A stretch of 64,000 nt of DNA from Pedobacter nyackensis (GCF_900176505.1 NZ_FWYB01000010.1:124001-188000); one strand, 5' to 3'. Numbered from the stretch's first letter, positions 24,903 through 33,791 are shown. The notes: generated by a model from the letters alone, not told the origin. Translations and numbers: made by a program.

Positions 24903-26184
24903 TTATATAGTAGCGGTAATGACCTTGTTAGCCAGTGTTACTGTTAAGGCACAGGTAACTTCTCAATCCCCATATTCGAGATATGGACTTGGTAATGTTA
25001 AAGGTTTGTTGCTGCCTCAGTTTCGGGCAATGGGTGGTATCTCTACCGCAATTTATAAGCCCAATACTTTTTACAGCAATATCAACATGCAAAATCCTGC
25101 ATCTTATTCAGGTATTACCATGACTACCGTAGATATCGGTATGAGTGGTGGATTTAAGCAGTTGAAAAAGGACAACTTAACTGAAGGTAGCTTCAATTCA
25201 ACGTTGAGCCATATTGCTTTAGCTTTTCCAATTAAAGCCGGACGTACTGGCTTAAGTTTTGGATTACTCCCATATACTGATCTTGGTTATGAGTTTAGCA
25301 ATACCGGTAAACTGGATGGCGATACGAATACCGTAAGCAGATTGTATTCAGGAGAAGGAGGTTTAACAAAAGCTTATATGGGATTAGGTCAGCAGTTTGG
25401 TGATCATTTCAGAGTTGGTGTAAACGTAGAGTACGTTTTCGGAAACCTGGTTGAAAACCGCGCATTGGAACTTCAAAGTGTAGCCGCTGTTAACACCAAA
25501 CAACAGGATAAGAACAGTGTAGGTGGTATAGGCTTCTCTTATGGTGCTCAATATGAGATTCCCCTGAGTGCTAAAAGCCGTATTACCCTTGGTTATTCAG
25601 GTTCTTCTCCATCTACCATCAATTCTAAGAAGACTTTCGTGGTAACCAGATATGTGAGACAGAACACAGGTGATGAAGGAACTGCAATTGATACACCGGC
25701 ATTTGTAGAAAACGGTTCTGCAAAATTGAAATTACCTTTGGTACATAATTTTGGTATTGCGATACAAAGAGATAATAAATGGTTAATTGGTGCTGACTTT
25801 AGAACTGGAAACTGGTCTAAGTTAAGTATCGATGGGGTGAACAAGGGGCTTGAAGACAGCTGGGGTGCCTCAGTTGGTGGGCAGCTTACACCGGATATGA
25901 CTTCAATAGGAAGTTATTTTAACAGGGTAGACTACAGACTTGGTTTTACTTACGATAAGACCTATATCAAAGTGGTTAATCAGGATATTAAGCAAATGGC
26001 TGTTACGTTTGGTTTAGGCCTGCCATTAGCATTCAACAGATTCGCTTTCCACAAGCTTAATTTAACTACAGAACTTGGAAGAAGAGGTACAGTTAGTAAT
26101 GGACTGGTACAGGAAAATTATATCAATATCCATTTAGGGTTTACACTTAACGATACCTGGTTCAGAAGATTTAAGTTCGATTAA
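24886..26184 (+). CDS. Outer-membrane beta-barrel protein (FadL/OmpP1-like)
   Basis: 432 residues from the ATG at 24886 (one at 24865 is also in frame). A signal peptide (MYKKINYIVAVMTLLASVTV..AQ, about 1-24) is followed by SQSPYSRYGLGNVKGLLLPQ and a long beta-rich body that ends in a Phe-containing strand and the residues RRFKFD. This is a Bacteroidota outer-membrane protein of the FadL/PorV-like type encoded between coaX and lptC. Its role is unknown; the location suggests outer-membrane assembly or lipid handling. It overlaps coaX and is 18 bases from lptC. Confidence 0.8.
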   Translation: MYKKINYIVAVMTLLASVTVKAQVTSQSPYSRYGLGNVKGLLLPQFRAMGGISTAIYKPNTFYSNINMQNPASYSGITMTTVDIGMSGGFKQLKKDNLTEGSFNSTLSHIALAFPIKAGRTGLSFGLLPYTDLGYEFSNTGKLDGDTNTVSRLYSGEGGLTKAYMGLGQQFGDHFRVGVNVEYVFGNLVENRALELQSVAAVNTKQQDKNSVGGIGFSYGAQYEIPLSAKSRITLGYSGSSPSTINSKKTFVVTRYVRQNTGDEGTAIDTPAFVENGSAKLKLPLVHNFGIAIQRDNKWLIGADFRTGNWSKLSIDGVNKGLEDSWGASVGGQLTPDMTSIGSYFNRVDYRLGFTYDKTYIKVVNQDIKQMAVTFGLGLPLAFNRFAFHKLNLTTELGRRGTVSNGLVQENYINIHLGFTLNDTWFRRFKFD

Positions 26185-26202
26185 TGAACTCATACTAAGG
26201 TT

Positions 26203-26811
26203 ATGGAAACTTCATTTCGATTAAAAAATAGTTATACCTGGGCTAAAAGTCCGGGTATGATTTTTTGTATAGCTTTCCTTTGTGTTTTTCAGCTTTCACT
26301 TAGCTCATGCGGCGAAGATGATTTGAAGAAAGCAGCAAAGCTTACAAAAAAGGTAAACCTGGACACGAACCGTACCCTTGGTGTAGATATTATTTACAGT
26401 GACTCGGCAAAGGTTAAGGCGAAAGGATTTGCACCGGTATTGGATAAGATTACCCCTGCAACAGGAGCTATTTTTCAGGAAATGCCTAAGGGAGTTAAGA
26501 TTCAGTTTCTGGATGATAAGATGAACATTACAGGTTCTATTACTTCTGATTATGCCATCATGAAGGAAACAGAGAAGCTTACCATTTTTAGAAGAAATGT
26601 GGTTGTAGTGAATCAGTCGCTTACTTTTAATACTGAAGAGCTGATCTGGGATGAGAAAAAGCAGATGTTTTTTTCGCCTCAGGGGATTGTAACGAAGCCT
26701 GATGGCTCTTTCGTCAATGCGGTTAATTTTAGCGCGCCTCAGGACTTCAGTTATTATAACGCCGGAAGCGGGTATGGAGAGACTTATATCGACGAAAAAT
26801 TCGGCGAATAA
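26203..26811 (+). CDS. lptC: LPS export ABC transporter periplasmic protein LptC
   Basis: 202 residues. Lipoprotein-type signal with lipobox LSSC at about residue 36, then an OstA/LptC-type beta-jellyroll: FQEMPKGVKIQFLDD, ITSDYAIMKETEKLTIFRRN, VVVNQSLTFNTEELIWD. LptC passes lipopolysaccharide from the LptBFG ABC transporter to LptA. In this lineage it is lipid-anchored, unlike the membrane-helix form of E. coli. It sits between an outer-membrane protein gene and ppiD, both envelope genes. Confidence 0.9.
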   Translation: METSFRLKNSYTWAKSPGMIFCIAFLCVFQLSLSSCGEDDLKKAAKLTKKVNLDTNRTLGVDIIYSDSAKVKAKGFAPVLDKITPATGAIFQEMPKGVKIQFLDDKMNITGSITSDYAIMKETEKLTIFRRNVVVVNQSLTFNTEELIWDEKKQMFFSPQGIVTKPDGSFVNAVNFSAPQDFSYYNAGSGYGETYIDEKFGE

Positions 26812-26883
26812 TTTAATGTTTTCTTTTTTTCGCAAAAGTTGTATCTTGCGCGCTCTTAAAAAAGAATTATAAATAAGAATATT

Positions 26884-28980
26884 ATGGGATTAATGACATT
26901 TTTGCGGAATCGTGCCGGCTATATTTTGATAGGAGCCATCGGTTTTGCAATTGTTGCTTTTTTAGTTGGTGATGCAATTAACGTGGGTAAGCCTTTTTGG
27001 GCTGAATCACAAAAGGTTGTTGGAACAATTGACGGTGAAGAAATTAGCATAGATCAGTTTGGTCCGAAAGTAGACCAGAGTTTAGCTCAGTTTAAACAAC
27101 AATACGGCGGTTCAGGTAATGCGCAAATGCAAGCTATGGCTGTTGATAATGTATGGCAAGGTGAAGTAGCTGGTATCCTTTTGGGTAAAGAGTATAGCCG
27201 TTTAGGCTTAACCATTTCTGGCGATGAACTGTTTGATTTGCTTCAGGGCAAAAATCCAAGTCCACTGATTGTTCAGTATTTTGGTAATCCTCAAACTGGT
27301 GAAGTAAACCGTGCTGAAGTGCTTAACTCATTAAAGCAACAAGATAAAAATCCTCAGTTGAAACAACAATGGGATCTTTTGCAAAGTGAAATCGAAAAAC
27401 AAGCACTTCAAAAGAAATATGCCAATTTAATCAGTAATTCTGTTTATGTAACCACTTTGGAAGCAAATGACGAATATCAGAACCGTAATAAACTGGCGAG
27501 CTTCAAATATGCTGTTGTGGATTATGCATCTGTACCTGATGCAACAGTAAAATTGACGGAGTCAGATTATTCTGATTACTATAACGAAAACAAGAAACGT
27601 TTTGAAAACCCTACAGAAACGCGTTCATTTGAATATGTGGCGTTCAGTGTAAATCCTACAAAAGCGGATTCAGCTGCGGTTAAATCTCAGGTAGAGAAAT
27701 TAGCTGCTGATTTCAGAACGGCTCAAAATGATTCATTATTTGCTGCGGTTAATTCCGATGTGAAAGTGCCTTACACTTACATGTCAAAAGGTAAATTAGA
27801 TCCGGCTGTTGATTCAGTAGTATTTAACCTTCCTGCCGGCAGCTTTTATGGTCCTAAATTCTCGGGTAATTCTTATAAAATTGTGAAAGTTATTGATACC
27901 CGTTTTTCTCCGGATTCAGTAAAGGCAAGTCATATCCTAATCGATCCATCTAAACTTGGTGGTGTTGATAGAGCTAACAAATTAGCAGATTCATTAAGGA
28001 CATTGGTTCAGAATGGTGTTTCTTTTGCATCGCTTGCTCAACAGTATAGCGTTGATGGTTCAAAAGATAAAGGTGGCGACCTGGGTACATTTAGCCGTGG
28101 TCAAATGGTAGCTCCATTTGAAGAAGCTGCATTTAATGGCAAACCTGGTGATCTTAAAGTGGTAACTTCTCAGTTTGGAGTACACTTAATTAAAATCGAA
28201 AAACAGGTTGGCTCTTCAAAAGTGGCTAAGCTGGCTTATATAGAAAAAGGTTTGGTTTCAAGTAACAAAACCAGAGATGCTGCTTACAAGAAAGCTAACA
28301 GTTTCCTTAATGAGGTTGAAAAAGGTGACTTTGCTGAGGTAGCTAAGAAAAATGGTCTAACTGTTGGTGTTGCTGATAAAGTTACGCCGACTCAAGGATT
28401 TGCACCTGGTTTAGATAACCCACGTCAGTTGATCCGTGATGCTTATGCTGCTGATAAAGGTGATGTGCTTAAAGAGGTATACCAAATGGATAATGCTTAC
28501 GTAGTTGCTCGTGTAACTGATGTTAAGCCAAAAGGAATACTTTCTTTAGATGCGGTTAAAAAAGAAATTGAACCAATGGTTCGCAATGCAGTTAAAGCCA
28601 AAATGCTTACTGAAAAAGTAAATAAAGCATTAGAAGGTGCTTCTAAAATTGAGCAGGTAGCTCAAAAATTAGGTAAAACTGTAGCTCCGGTTGAAAACAT
28701 TGTATTTGCTAACCCAATCATTCCGGGTGCTGCACAGGAAAATAAATTGGTTGGAACTGTTTTCGGTTCTCAGCCAGGAAAACTTTCTAAAGCAGTTGAT
28801 GGTGTTCAAGGTGTGTATGTGTTCTCTGTAGATGGTTTTAGTAATCCAGCTCCTTTGGCTAACACTTACAAACAAAAAGAAATGATGATGCAGGCAAGCG
28901 CACAACGCTCTTTAGGCGCAGCGTTCCAGGCATTGCAAGATAAAAGCGAGATAAAAGACAATAGGGTGAAATTCTATTAG
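26884..28980 (+). CDS. ppiD: Periplasmic chaperone / peptidyl-prolyl isomerase PpiD
   Basis: 698 residues. One N-terminal membrane helix (about 12-30, ILIGAIGFAIVAFLVGDAIN), a SurA-type N-terminal chaperone domain (about 35-200) and a parvulin rotamase domain (about 345-440: VKASHILI, DKGGDLGTFSRGQMVAPFEEA, QFGVHLIKIEK), then a further C-terminal segment. PpiD is anchored to the inner membrane and helps outer-membrane proteins leave the Sec translocon. It has its own strong-looking leader and is followed at once by a terminator. Confidence 0.93.
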   Translation: MGLMTFLRNRAGYILIGAIGFAIVAFLVGDAINVGKPFWAESQKVVGTIDGEEISIDQFGPKVDQSLAQFKQQYGGSGNAQMQAMAVDNVWQGEVAGILLGKEYSRLGLTISGDELFDLLQGKNPSPLIVQYFGNPQTGEVNRAEVLNSLKQQDKNPQLKQQWDLLQSEIEKQALQKKYANLISNSVYVTTLEANDEYQNRNKLASFKYAVVDYASVPDATVKLTESDYSDYYNENKKRFENPTETRSFEYVAFSVNPTKADSAAVKSQVEKLAADFRTAQNDSLFAAVNSDVKVPYTYMSKGKLDPAVDSVVFNLPAGSFYGPKFSGNSYKIVKVIDTRFSPDSVKASHILIDPSKLGGVDRANKLADSLRTLVQNGVSFASLAQQYSVDGSKDKGGDLGTFSRGQMVAPFEEAAFNGKPGDLKVVTSQFGVHLIKIEKQVGSSKVAKLAYIEKGLVSSNKTRDAAYKKANSFLNEVEKGDFAEVAKKNGLTVGVADKVTPTQGFAPGLDNPRQLIRDAYAADKGDVLKEVYQMDNAYVVARVTDVKPKGILSLDAVKKEIEPMVRNAVKAKMLTEKVNKALEGASKIEQVAQKLGKTVAPVENIVFANPIIPGAAQENKLVGTVFGSQPGKLSKAVDGVQGVYVFSVDGFSNPAPLANTYKQKEMMMQASAQRSLGAAFQALQDKSEIKDNRVKFY

Positions 28981-29001
28981 TCATATTTTACGTAATTTTG
29001 T

Positions 29002-29032
29002 AACCGGAAGTCATAAGGCTTCCGGTTTTTTT
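29002..29032 (+). terminator. Rho-independent terminator of ppiD
   Basis: ACCGGAAG pairs perfectly with CTTCCGGT around an 8-base loop and is followed by seven T. Confidence 0.9.
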
Positions 29033-29053
29033 ATATTTAATGATATTTGAAAC

Positions 29054-29569
29054 ATGGATATTCAGGAAAATTTCGTCAATAAAGTAGCGGCAAGTGGTTT
29101 GATTACCCTAAACCTGGAAGAGTATTATCATCCGGGCGAGCGTGTTGTTTATGATATTAAAGAAAACCTTTTTCATGGTTTGATGCTGAGGGAGAAGGAT
29201 TTTAGGGAGTTTATTAAAACGCATGACTGGTCTGCCTATACAGGAAAGAACGTGGCTATAATTTGCAGTGCAGATGCCATTGTGCCTACCTGGGCTTATA
29301 TGCTGTTGGCTAATAAAATGAAACCTTACGCCAATGAGGTTGTTTTTGGTAGCCTGGAAACATTGGAGTCGGTTTTGTTTACAAAGGCTTTGGCTAAAAT
29401 AAATATAGATTCATTTGCCGGAGAGCGGGTGGTGATAAAGGGATGTGCAGATATTGATGTAACTGTTGCAGCCTATGTTGAAATTACGAATTTACTGACA
29501 CCTGTAGTTAAGAGCATCATGTATGGTGAGCCTTGTTCTACTGTACCAATTTATAAGCGTAAAGATTAA
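29054..29569 (+). CDS. DUF2480 family protein
   Basis: 171 residues, soluble. Conserved blocks LNLEEYYHPGERVVYDIKE and CSADAIVPTWAYMLLANK match DUF2480, a Bacteroidota family with no known function. No catalytic pattern is recognised; GCADIDVTVAAYVEI near the end is well conserved. Only 28 bases separate it from the next gene. Confidence 0.84.
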   Translation: MDIQENFVNKVAASGLITLNLEEYYHPGERVVYDIKENLFHGLMLREKDFREFIKTHDWSAYTGKNVAIICSADAIVPTWAYMLLANKMKPYANEVVFGSLETLESVLFTKALAKINIDSFAGERVVIKGCADIDVTVAAYVEITNLLTPVVKSIMYGEPCSTVPIYKRKD

Positions 29570-29597
29570 TTGGTTTACTTTTTGTTTAAACTTAGGC

Positions 29598-30374
29598 ATG
29601 AGAAAATCCTTACTGGTTATTATTGGTTTATTCCTAAGTTTTAATATCCTGGCCCAGGAGCTTCCATTTGTTAAGGAACCTGTTTTTCAGGCTGGGGAAG
29701 TATTGAAGTATAAATTGAAATACGGCTTTATTACTGCTGCTGAAGGGACACTAAAAGTTCAGAATTCTGAACTTAAGTTTGATGGTAAGCCTACTTTTAA
29801 GCTGGTGGTAGATGGAGCCACATCAGGAACTTTTGATATCTTTTATAAGATAAGGGATCATTATGATTCTTTTATTGATAAGGATAATTTAAAGCCTTAT
29901 TTTTATCAGGAGAATATACGTGAAGGTGGATACCGCAGACAGGATAAGGCCAGATTCCAGCAGGAGAATAAAAAGGTGATCGCTACACAGGCTACATTGA
30001 ATACGCCTAGCAAGCAAACGTTCGACCTGGTGTCGGCCTATTATTTTGCCCGTAGTCTGGATATTTCGAAAATGAAGATAGGTGATTTTGTTAAGCTGAA
30101 TTATTTTCTTGGCGATGAGATCAGTCAGCTCGAAATTCAGTTTGTAGGACGGGAAGTTGTGAAAACAAAACTGGGCAAAATAAAATGTTTGAAATTTAGT
30201 CCTTCTATAAAGCCAGGGCGGGTTTTTAGAAAAGATAGTAAGTTATACCTTTGGATAACTGATGATGGCAACAGGGTGCCTGTAAAGGCTCAGGTTGAGA
30301 TTATTGTTGGTGCTGTAACCATGGAGATTAAATCGGCAGATGGATTGAAGTATCCGCTTGCCATAGTGCAATAA
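29598..30374 (+). CDS. DUF3108 domain protein (secreted)
   Basis: 258 residues from the ATG at 29598, whose signal peptide (RKSLLVIIGLFLSFNILAQ) supports this start over longer frames. The mature part opens with FQAGEVLKYKLKYGFITAAEG, the DUF3108 signature, and is predicted to be a beta-rich periplasmic domain. Function unknown; the family is often found with envelope genes. Confidence 0.86.
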   Translation: MRKSLLVIIGLFLSFNILAQELPFVKEPVFQAGEVLKYKLKYGFITAAEGTLKVQNSELKFDGKPTFKLVVDGATSGTFDIFYKIRDHYDSFIDKDNLKPYFYQENIREGGYRRQDKARFQQENKKVIATQATLNTPSKQTFDLVSAYYFARSLDISKMKIGDFVKLNYFLGDEISQLEIQFVGREVVKTKLGKIKCLKFSPSIKPGRVFRKDSKLYLWITDDGNRVPVKAQVEIIVGAVTMEIKSADGLKYPLAIVQ

Positions 30375-30406
30375 TGAGCTTAAGTATTAAGCATAAATAA
30401 AAGGAA

Positions 30407-30973
30407 ATGATAGAAGTACAGAATACGCTGGTTCATGAGGACGTCATTACGGAAAGTTTTGTATGTAACCTGAACAAATGCAAGGGCATTTGTTGTGTAG
30501 AAGGAGATGCGGGGGCACCGCTTGATGTAGCAGAGACCGCTATTCTCAAAGATATTTATCCAAAAATCAAACATTTGCTGGAGGCTAAAGGTATCGCTGC
30601 GATAGAAGAACAAGGTACTTCGGTGGTGGATGCTGATGGCGACTTAACTACACCATGTGTGGACGGTAATAAAGAATGTGCCTATGTAACATTCGAGAAC
30701 GGGATCACTAAATGTGGGATAGAGAAAGGCTATGAGCAGGGCCTGGTTGATTGGCAAAAACCAATTTCCTGCCATTTATACCCAATTCGTATCACGCAAT
30801 ATCCTGAATTTGAAGTGTTAAATTACGACAGATGGCATATTTGTCATGATGCTTGTTCATTTGGCCGTGAGTTGAAAGTGCCTGTCTATCAGTTTTTAAA
30901 AGGACCCCTGATCAGAAAATACGGTGCGGAGTGGTATGCTGAGTTGGAAAATAGTGTATCTTCGGGTAAGTAA
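30407..30973 (+). CDS. DUF3109 family protein with a cysteine cluster
   Basis: 188 residues, cytosolic. An N-terminal cluster with cysteines at 20, 25, 29 and 30 (CNLNKCKGICC), further cysteines in TPCVDG, KCGIEKGYEQG, ISCHLYPIR and ICHDAC: eleven in total. This pattern is the YkgJ/DUF3109 type thought to bind zinc or an iron-sulfur cluster. No enzyme activity is assigned. A short palindrome, GCTTAAGTATTAAGC, lies between it and the previous gene (30378-30392). Confidence 0.85.
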   Translation: MIEVQNTLVHEDVITESFVCNLNKCKGICCVEGDAGAPLDVAETAILKDIYPKIKHLLEAKGIAAIEEQGTSVVDADGDLTTPCVDGNKECAYVTFENGITKCGIEKGYEQGLVDWQKPISCHLYPIRITQYPEFEVLNYDRWHICHDACSFGRELKVPVYQFLKGPLIRKYGAEWYAELENSVSSGK

Positions 30974-31016
30974 TACCTATACAATCGAATAAATATTAAC
31001 CTCAAATACATTTAAC

Positions 31017-31877
31017 TTGAAAGGAATAATTCTAGCTGGTGGAAGCGGTACAAGACTACATCCCTTAACTCTGGTCATGAGTAAACAGATGATGCCTGTT
31101 TATGATAAGCCGATGATCTATTATCCATTATCTATTTTGATGCTTGCGGGCATTAAGGAGATTCTGATTATCTCAACACCGCATGATCTGCCAAATTTTG
31201 AAAAATTATTAGGTGATGGAAGCCGTTTGGGCTGTAAGTTCTCTTACGCCGTGCAGGAACAGCCTAATGGTTTAGCACAGGCCTTTGTTATTGGTGCTGA
31301 TTTTATTGGTAACGATAAAGTCGCATTGGTGCTTGGTGATAATATATTTTATGGCGATGGCATGTCGAGGCTTTTACAGGCCAGCGCAGATCCTGATGGT
31401 GGTGTTGTATTTGCTTACAGGGTTTCTGATCCTGAACGTTACGGTGTAGTAGAATTCGATGAGCAGAATGTAGCCATTTCTATTGAGGAAAAACCGGCTC
31501 AGCCGAAGTCGGACTTTGCAGTCCCGGGACTGTATTTCTATGATAACAGTGTAGTGGAAATTGCTAAAAACATTAAGCCATCTCCGCGTGGAGAATATGA
31601 AATTACTGATGTGAACAAGGTTTACCTTGAACAGGGTAAATTAAAGGTAGGTGTATTGAGCAGGGGAACAGCCTGGTTAGATACAGGTACTTTTGCTTCA
31701 TTGATGCAGGCTGGCCAGTTTGTGCAGGTGATCGAGGATCGTCAGGGATTAAAGATCGGATGTATTGAAGAGGTTGCTTACCGTATGGGGTACATTGATA
31801 AAGAACAATTGAGAACTATTGCTACGCCATTGGTGAAGAGTGGTTATGGGGAGTATTTACTTAAAATAATAAAATAA
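31017..31877 (+). CDS. rfbA: Glucose-1-phosphate thymidylyltransferase
   Basis: 286 residues. It makes dTDP-glucose from dTTP and glucose-1-phosphate, the first step toward dTDP-L-rhamnose and other deoxysugars. The start must be TTG at 31017, because the family's invariant opening KGIILAGGSGTRLHPLT begins there. Further motifs: SKQMMPVYDKPMIYYPLS, LVLGDNIFYGDG, EEKPAQPKS and ARG-type WLDTGTF. Standalone: rfbB, rfbC and rfbD are not in the window. Its TAA stop lies inside hairpin repeat copy 3. Confidence 0.96.
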   Translation: MKGIILAGGSGTRLHPLTLVMSKQMMPVYDKPMIYYPLSILMLAGIKEILIISTPHDLPNFEKLLGDGSRLGCKFSYAVQEQPNGLAQAFVIGADFIGNDKVALVLGDNIFYGDGMSRLLQASADPDGGVVFAYRVSDPERYGVVEFDEQNVAISIEEKPAQPKSDFAVPGLYFYDNSVVEIAKNIKPSPRGEYEITDVNKVYLEQGKLKVGVLSRGTAWLDTGTFASLMQAGQFVQVIEDRQGLKIGCIEEVAYRMGYIDKEQLRTIATPLVKSGYGEYLLKIIK

Positions 31878-31953
31878 CCATTCTCCTCAACAGCTGCATT
31901 GCTTCGCTGAAAAAGCGAAGAACGCTAAGGCTGTTTCTGAGAAGGTAATTTTA
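31870..31953 (+). repeat. Stop-codon-adjacent hairpin repeat, copy 3
   Basis: About 84 bp, overlapping the rfbA stop codon and in the same direction. It starts TAAAATAACCATTCTC and ends GAAGGTAATTTTA. Compared with copy 1 the outermost pair changes G-C to T-A, and the inner CGGC/GCCG pairs become CAGC/GCTG, so base-pairing is kept. The apical stem TTCGCT/AGCGAA equals that of copy 2, 30 kb away. Confidence 0.83.
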
Positions 31954-32027
31954 TTCTTAAAGCAGGATGCATAGATTAGTTTATGCAATGGAGTTTAAAG
32001 CGTAAAACCTGCTTTGTATAGAATTTA

Positions 32028-32054
32028 GAGCTTCGGGAAACCGGGGCTTTTTTT
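32028..32054 (+). terminator. Rho-independent terminator after rfbA
   Basis: AGCTTCGG pairs with CCGGGGCT (two G-T wobbles) around GAAA, then seven T. Confidence 0.82.
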
Positions 32055-32135
32055 GTTTAGAAATTTGCCTTCTTCAGGCAAAAATTCAGATCTTTGCACC
32101 TTATGGTTGTTTTATATGCCAAAATCGCATAATCA

Positions 32136-32150
32136 TATGATAATATCATA
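32136..32150. promoter_or_regulatory. Candidate operator of the L-fucose operon
   Basis: TATGATAATATCATA is a perfect 15-bp palindrome 54 bases before the fucP start. A second, shorter one, GTTATTTGAATAAC, lies at 32174-32187. Their location suits a GntR- or LacI-type regulator, but no such gene is in the window and AT-rich palindromes can arise by chance. Confidence 0.35.
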
Positions 32151-32203
32151 AAATAATTGAGGCTGGAATATACGTTATTTGAATAACCAAATACTTAAAC
32201 CAG

Positions 32204-33460
32204 ATGACGAAGAATAAATATCTTTTCCCTTTTATCATGATCACCTCACTTTTCTTTATGTGGGGTTTTGTACATAACCTAGATCCGATCCTTATTCCGC
32301 ATTTAAAACGGTCATTTAGTTTATCTACATTGCAAGCCTCACTGGTTGATTCAGCGGTATTTATTGCTTATTTCGTGATGGCATTACCTGCCGGGTTCAT
32401 CATGAAAAAATATGGATATAAGACCGGGATTATTATCGGACTGGCATTTTTTGCTTTAGGCTCATTCTTATTTATTCCTGCTGCCAATACGCAGTTATAT
32501 ATATTCTTTTTAGGAGCACTTTTTATCATTGCCTGCGGACTTACCATACTCGAAACGGCGGCGAATCCGTATGCTTCCTTGCTCGGGCCTCCTGAGACTG
32601 CAACCTTCCGCTTAAACTTTGCGCAAACTTTTAATGGTCTGGCCGCTACATTGGCACCAATGGTTGGGGTAAGGGTAATTTTAATCAAAGGGGCTTCAGA
32701 TGAGGAATTGAATAAGATGACGGAGTCTGCACGACAACTGGCATTAGCTTCTGAAGCTTCTTCAGTAAAAACACCTTACTTGATTTTAGGAAGCATTATC
32801 CTCGTAATCGCGGTCATATTTATCTTTTTAAAATTGCCTGAAATTGTAGAAGAGGAAGAGAAGCAAGATGAAAAAACCGGAATATTGCATGCTTTACGAC
32901 ACAGACATTTAAGCTGGGCCGTGGCCGCACAATTTTTTTATGTTGGTGCGCAAGTATGTGTATTTAGCTTCTTCATATTGTACGCAACCGAGGCTGCAGG
33001 TATAGATCAGCAAACAGCAGGAGACTATGCAGGTTATGGAATGGGACTGGCTTTTCTGCTAGGCAGGGTAATAGGAACCTTCCTCATGAAATTCATTAAA
33101 GCAGAATCATTGTTGGTTATTTATTCATTGATCAATGTGATTTTATGTGGGATTGCGATTACCTCTGGAGGTACACTTGCGCTGGTTTCAGTGATTGGGA
33201 TAGCCTTTTTTATGTCTATTATGTTTCCTACTATATTCTCCCTCGGTATCAAAGATCTTGGCAGAGATACCAAACTGGGAAGTAGTCTGATCATCATGTC
33301 GATTGTTGGTGGTGCCATATTACCACCAGTAATGGGATATATAAGTGATGTGACCCATAATATTCAGATTGGATATATCGTGCCCCTCGTATGTTTTGTG
33401 GTGGTACTCTTGTTTGGCTTAAAAGGACATAAAGTTGTTAAAAGTGTAAATTATGAATAA
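32204..33460 (+). CDS. fucP: L-fucose:H+ symporter
   Basis: 418 residues, 12-helix major facilitator of the FucP group: ITSLFFMWGFVHNLDPILIP at the start, VDSAVFIAYFVMALPAGFIM, and ETAANPYASLLGPPETATFRLNFAQTF split over helix 4 and the next loop, the family's most typical segment. It imports L-fucose with protons across the inner membrane. It heads a run of eight co-directional genes with gaps from -14 to 15 bases, all fitting L-fucose use. Its stop overlaps the mutarotase start by eight bases. Confidence 0.92.
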   Translation: MTKNKYLFPFIMITSLFFMWGFVHNLDPILIPHLKRSFSLSTLQASLVDSAVFIAYFVMALPAGFIMKKYGYKTGIIIGLAFFALGSFLFIPAANTQLYIFFLGALFIIACGLTILETAANPYASLLGPPETATFRLNFAQTFNGLAATLAPMVGVRVILIKGASDEELNKMTESARQLALASEASSVKTPYLILGSIILVIAVIFIFLKLPEIVEEEEKQDEKTGILHALRHRHLSWAVAAQFFYVGAQVCVFSFFILYATEAAGIDQQTAGDYAGYGMGLAFLLGRVIGTFLMKFIKAESLLVIYSLINVILCGIAITSGGTLALVSVIGIAFFMSIMFPTIFSLGIKDLGRDTKLGSSLIIMSIVGGAILPPVMGYISDVTHNIQIGYIVPLVCFVVVLLFGLKGHKVVKSVNYE

Positions 33461-33791
33461 AAGATATTGTTTGACACTGGACCTGATACCCGACGATCAA
33501 CTAATCGCCGAGTATGAGAAAATGCATCGAAAAGTATGGCCTGAGATTATAGAAAGTATCAGGTCATCAGGAATTGAAGATATGGAAATATACAGGACGG
33601 GAAACCGGTTGTTTATGATCATGGAGGTAAATGAAGCGTTCAGTTTTGCTGATAAAGCAGCTATGGATGCAGGTAATGAGAAGGTGCAGGAATGGGAAAC
33701 TTTGATGTGGAAATATCAGCAGGCGGTACCAGGGGCTAAGCCTGGCGAGAAATGGATAATGATGGATAAAATATTTGAGTTAAACGGATAA
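33453..33791 (+). CDS. L-rhamnose mutarotase family protein (probable L-fucose mutarotase)
   Basis: 112 residues, the whole RhaM/YiiL dimeric ferredoxin-like fold: YCLTLDLIPDDQLIAEYEKM with the histidine in MHRKVWPEII, then RTGNRLFMIMEV and the tryptophan-rich QEWETLMWKYQ. This family interconverts alpha and beta anomers of 6-deoxyhexoses. With fucP upstream and fucose enzymes downstream, the substrate here is probably L-fucose. It overlaps fucP by eight bases and shares one base with the next start. Confidence 0.88.
   Translation: MNKRYCLTLDLIPDDQLIAEYEKMHRKVWPEIIESIRSSGIEDMEIYRTGNRLFMIMEVNEAFSFADKAAMDAGNEKVQEWETLMWKYQQAVPGAKPGEKWIMMDKIFELNG

Larger units (their letters stand above)
31954..32203 (+). 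other. Gene-free leader region of the fucose operon
   Basis: After repeat copy 3 this 250-base stretch holds no credible gene. It contains a terminator (32028-32054), a small TTTGCCT/AGGCAAA hairpin (about 32064-32082), a weak promoter-like TTG-N21-GATCTTTG (32065-32096) and two short palindromes (32136-32150 and 32174-32187) upstream of the fucose operon. Confidence 0.5.

Noticed and set aside
26305..26835. A 176-codon minus-strand frame over lptC
   Set aside because: Fully antisense to lptC, which has clear family features; the product has no recognisable domain.
30378..30392. GCTTAAGTATTAAGC as a terminator
   Set aside because: The stem is short and AT-rich and no T-run follows; it may be chance.
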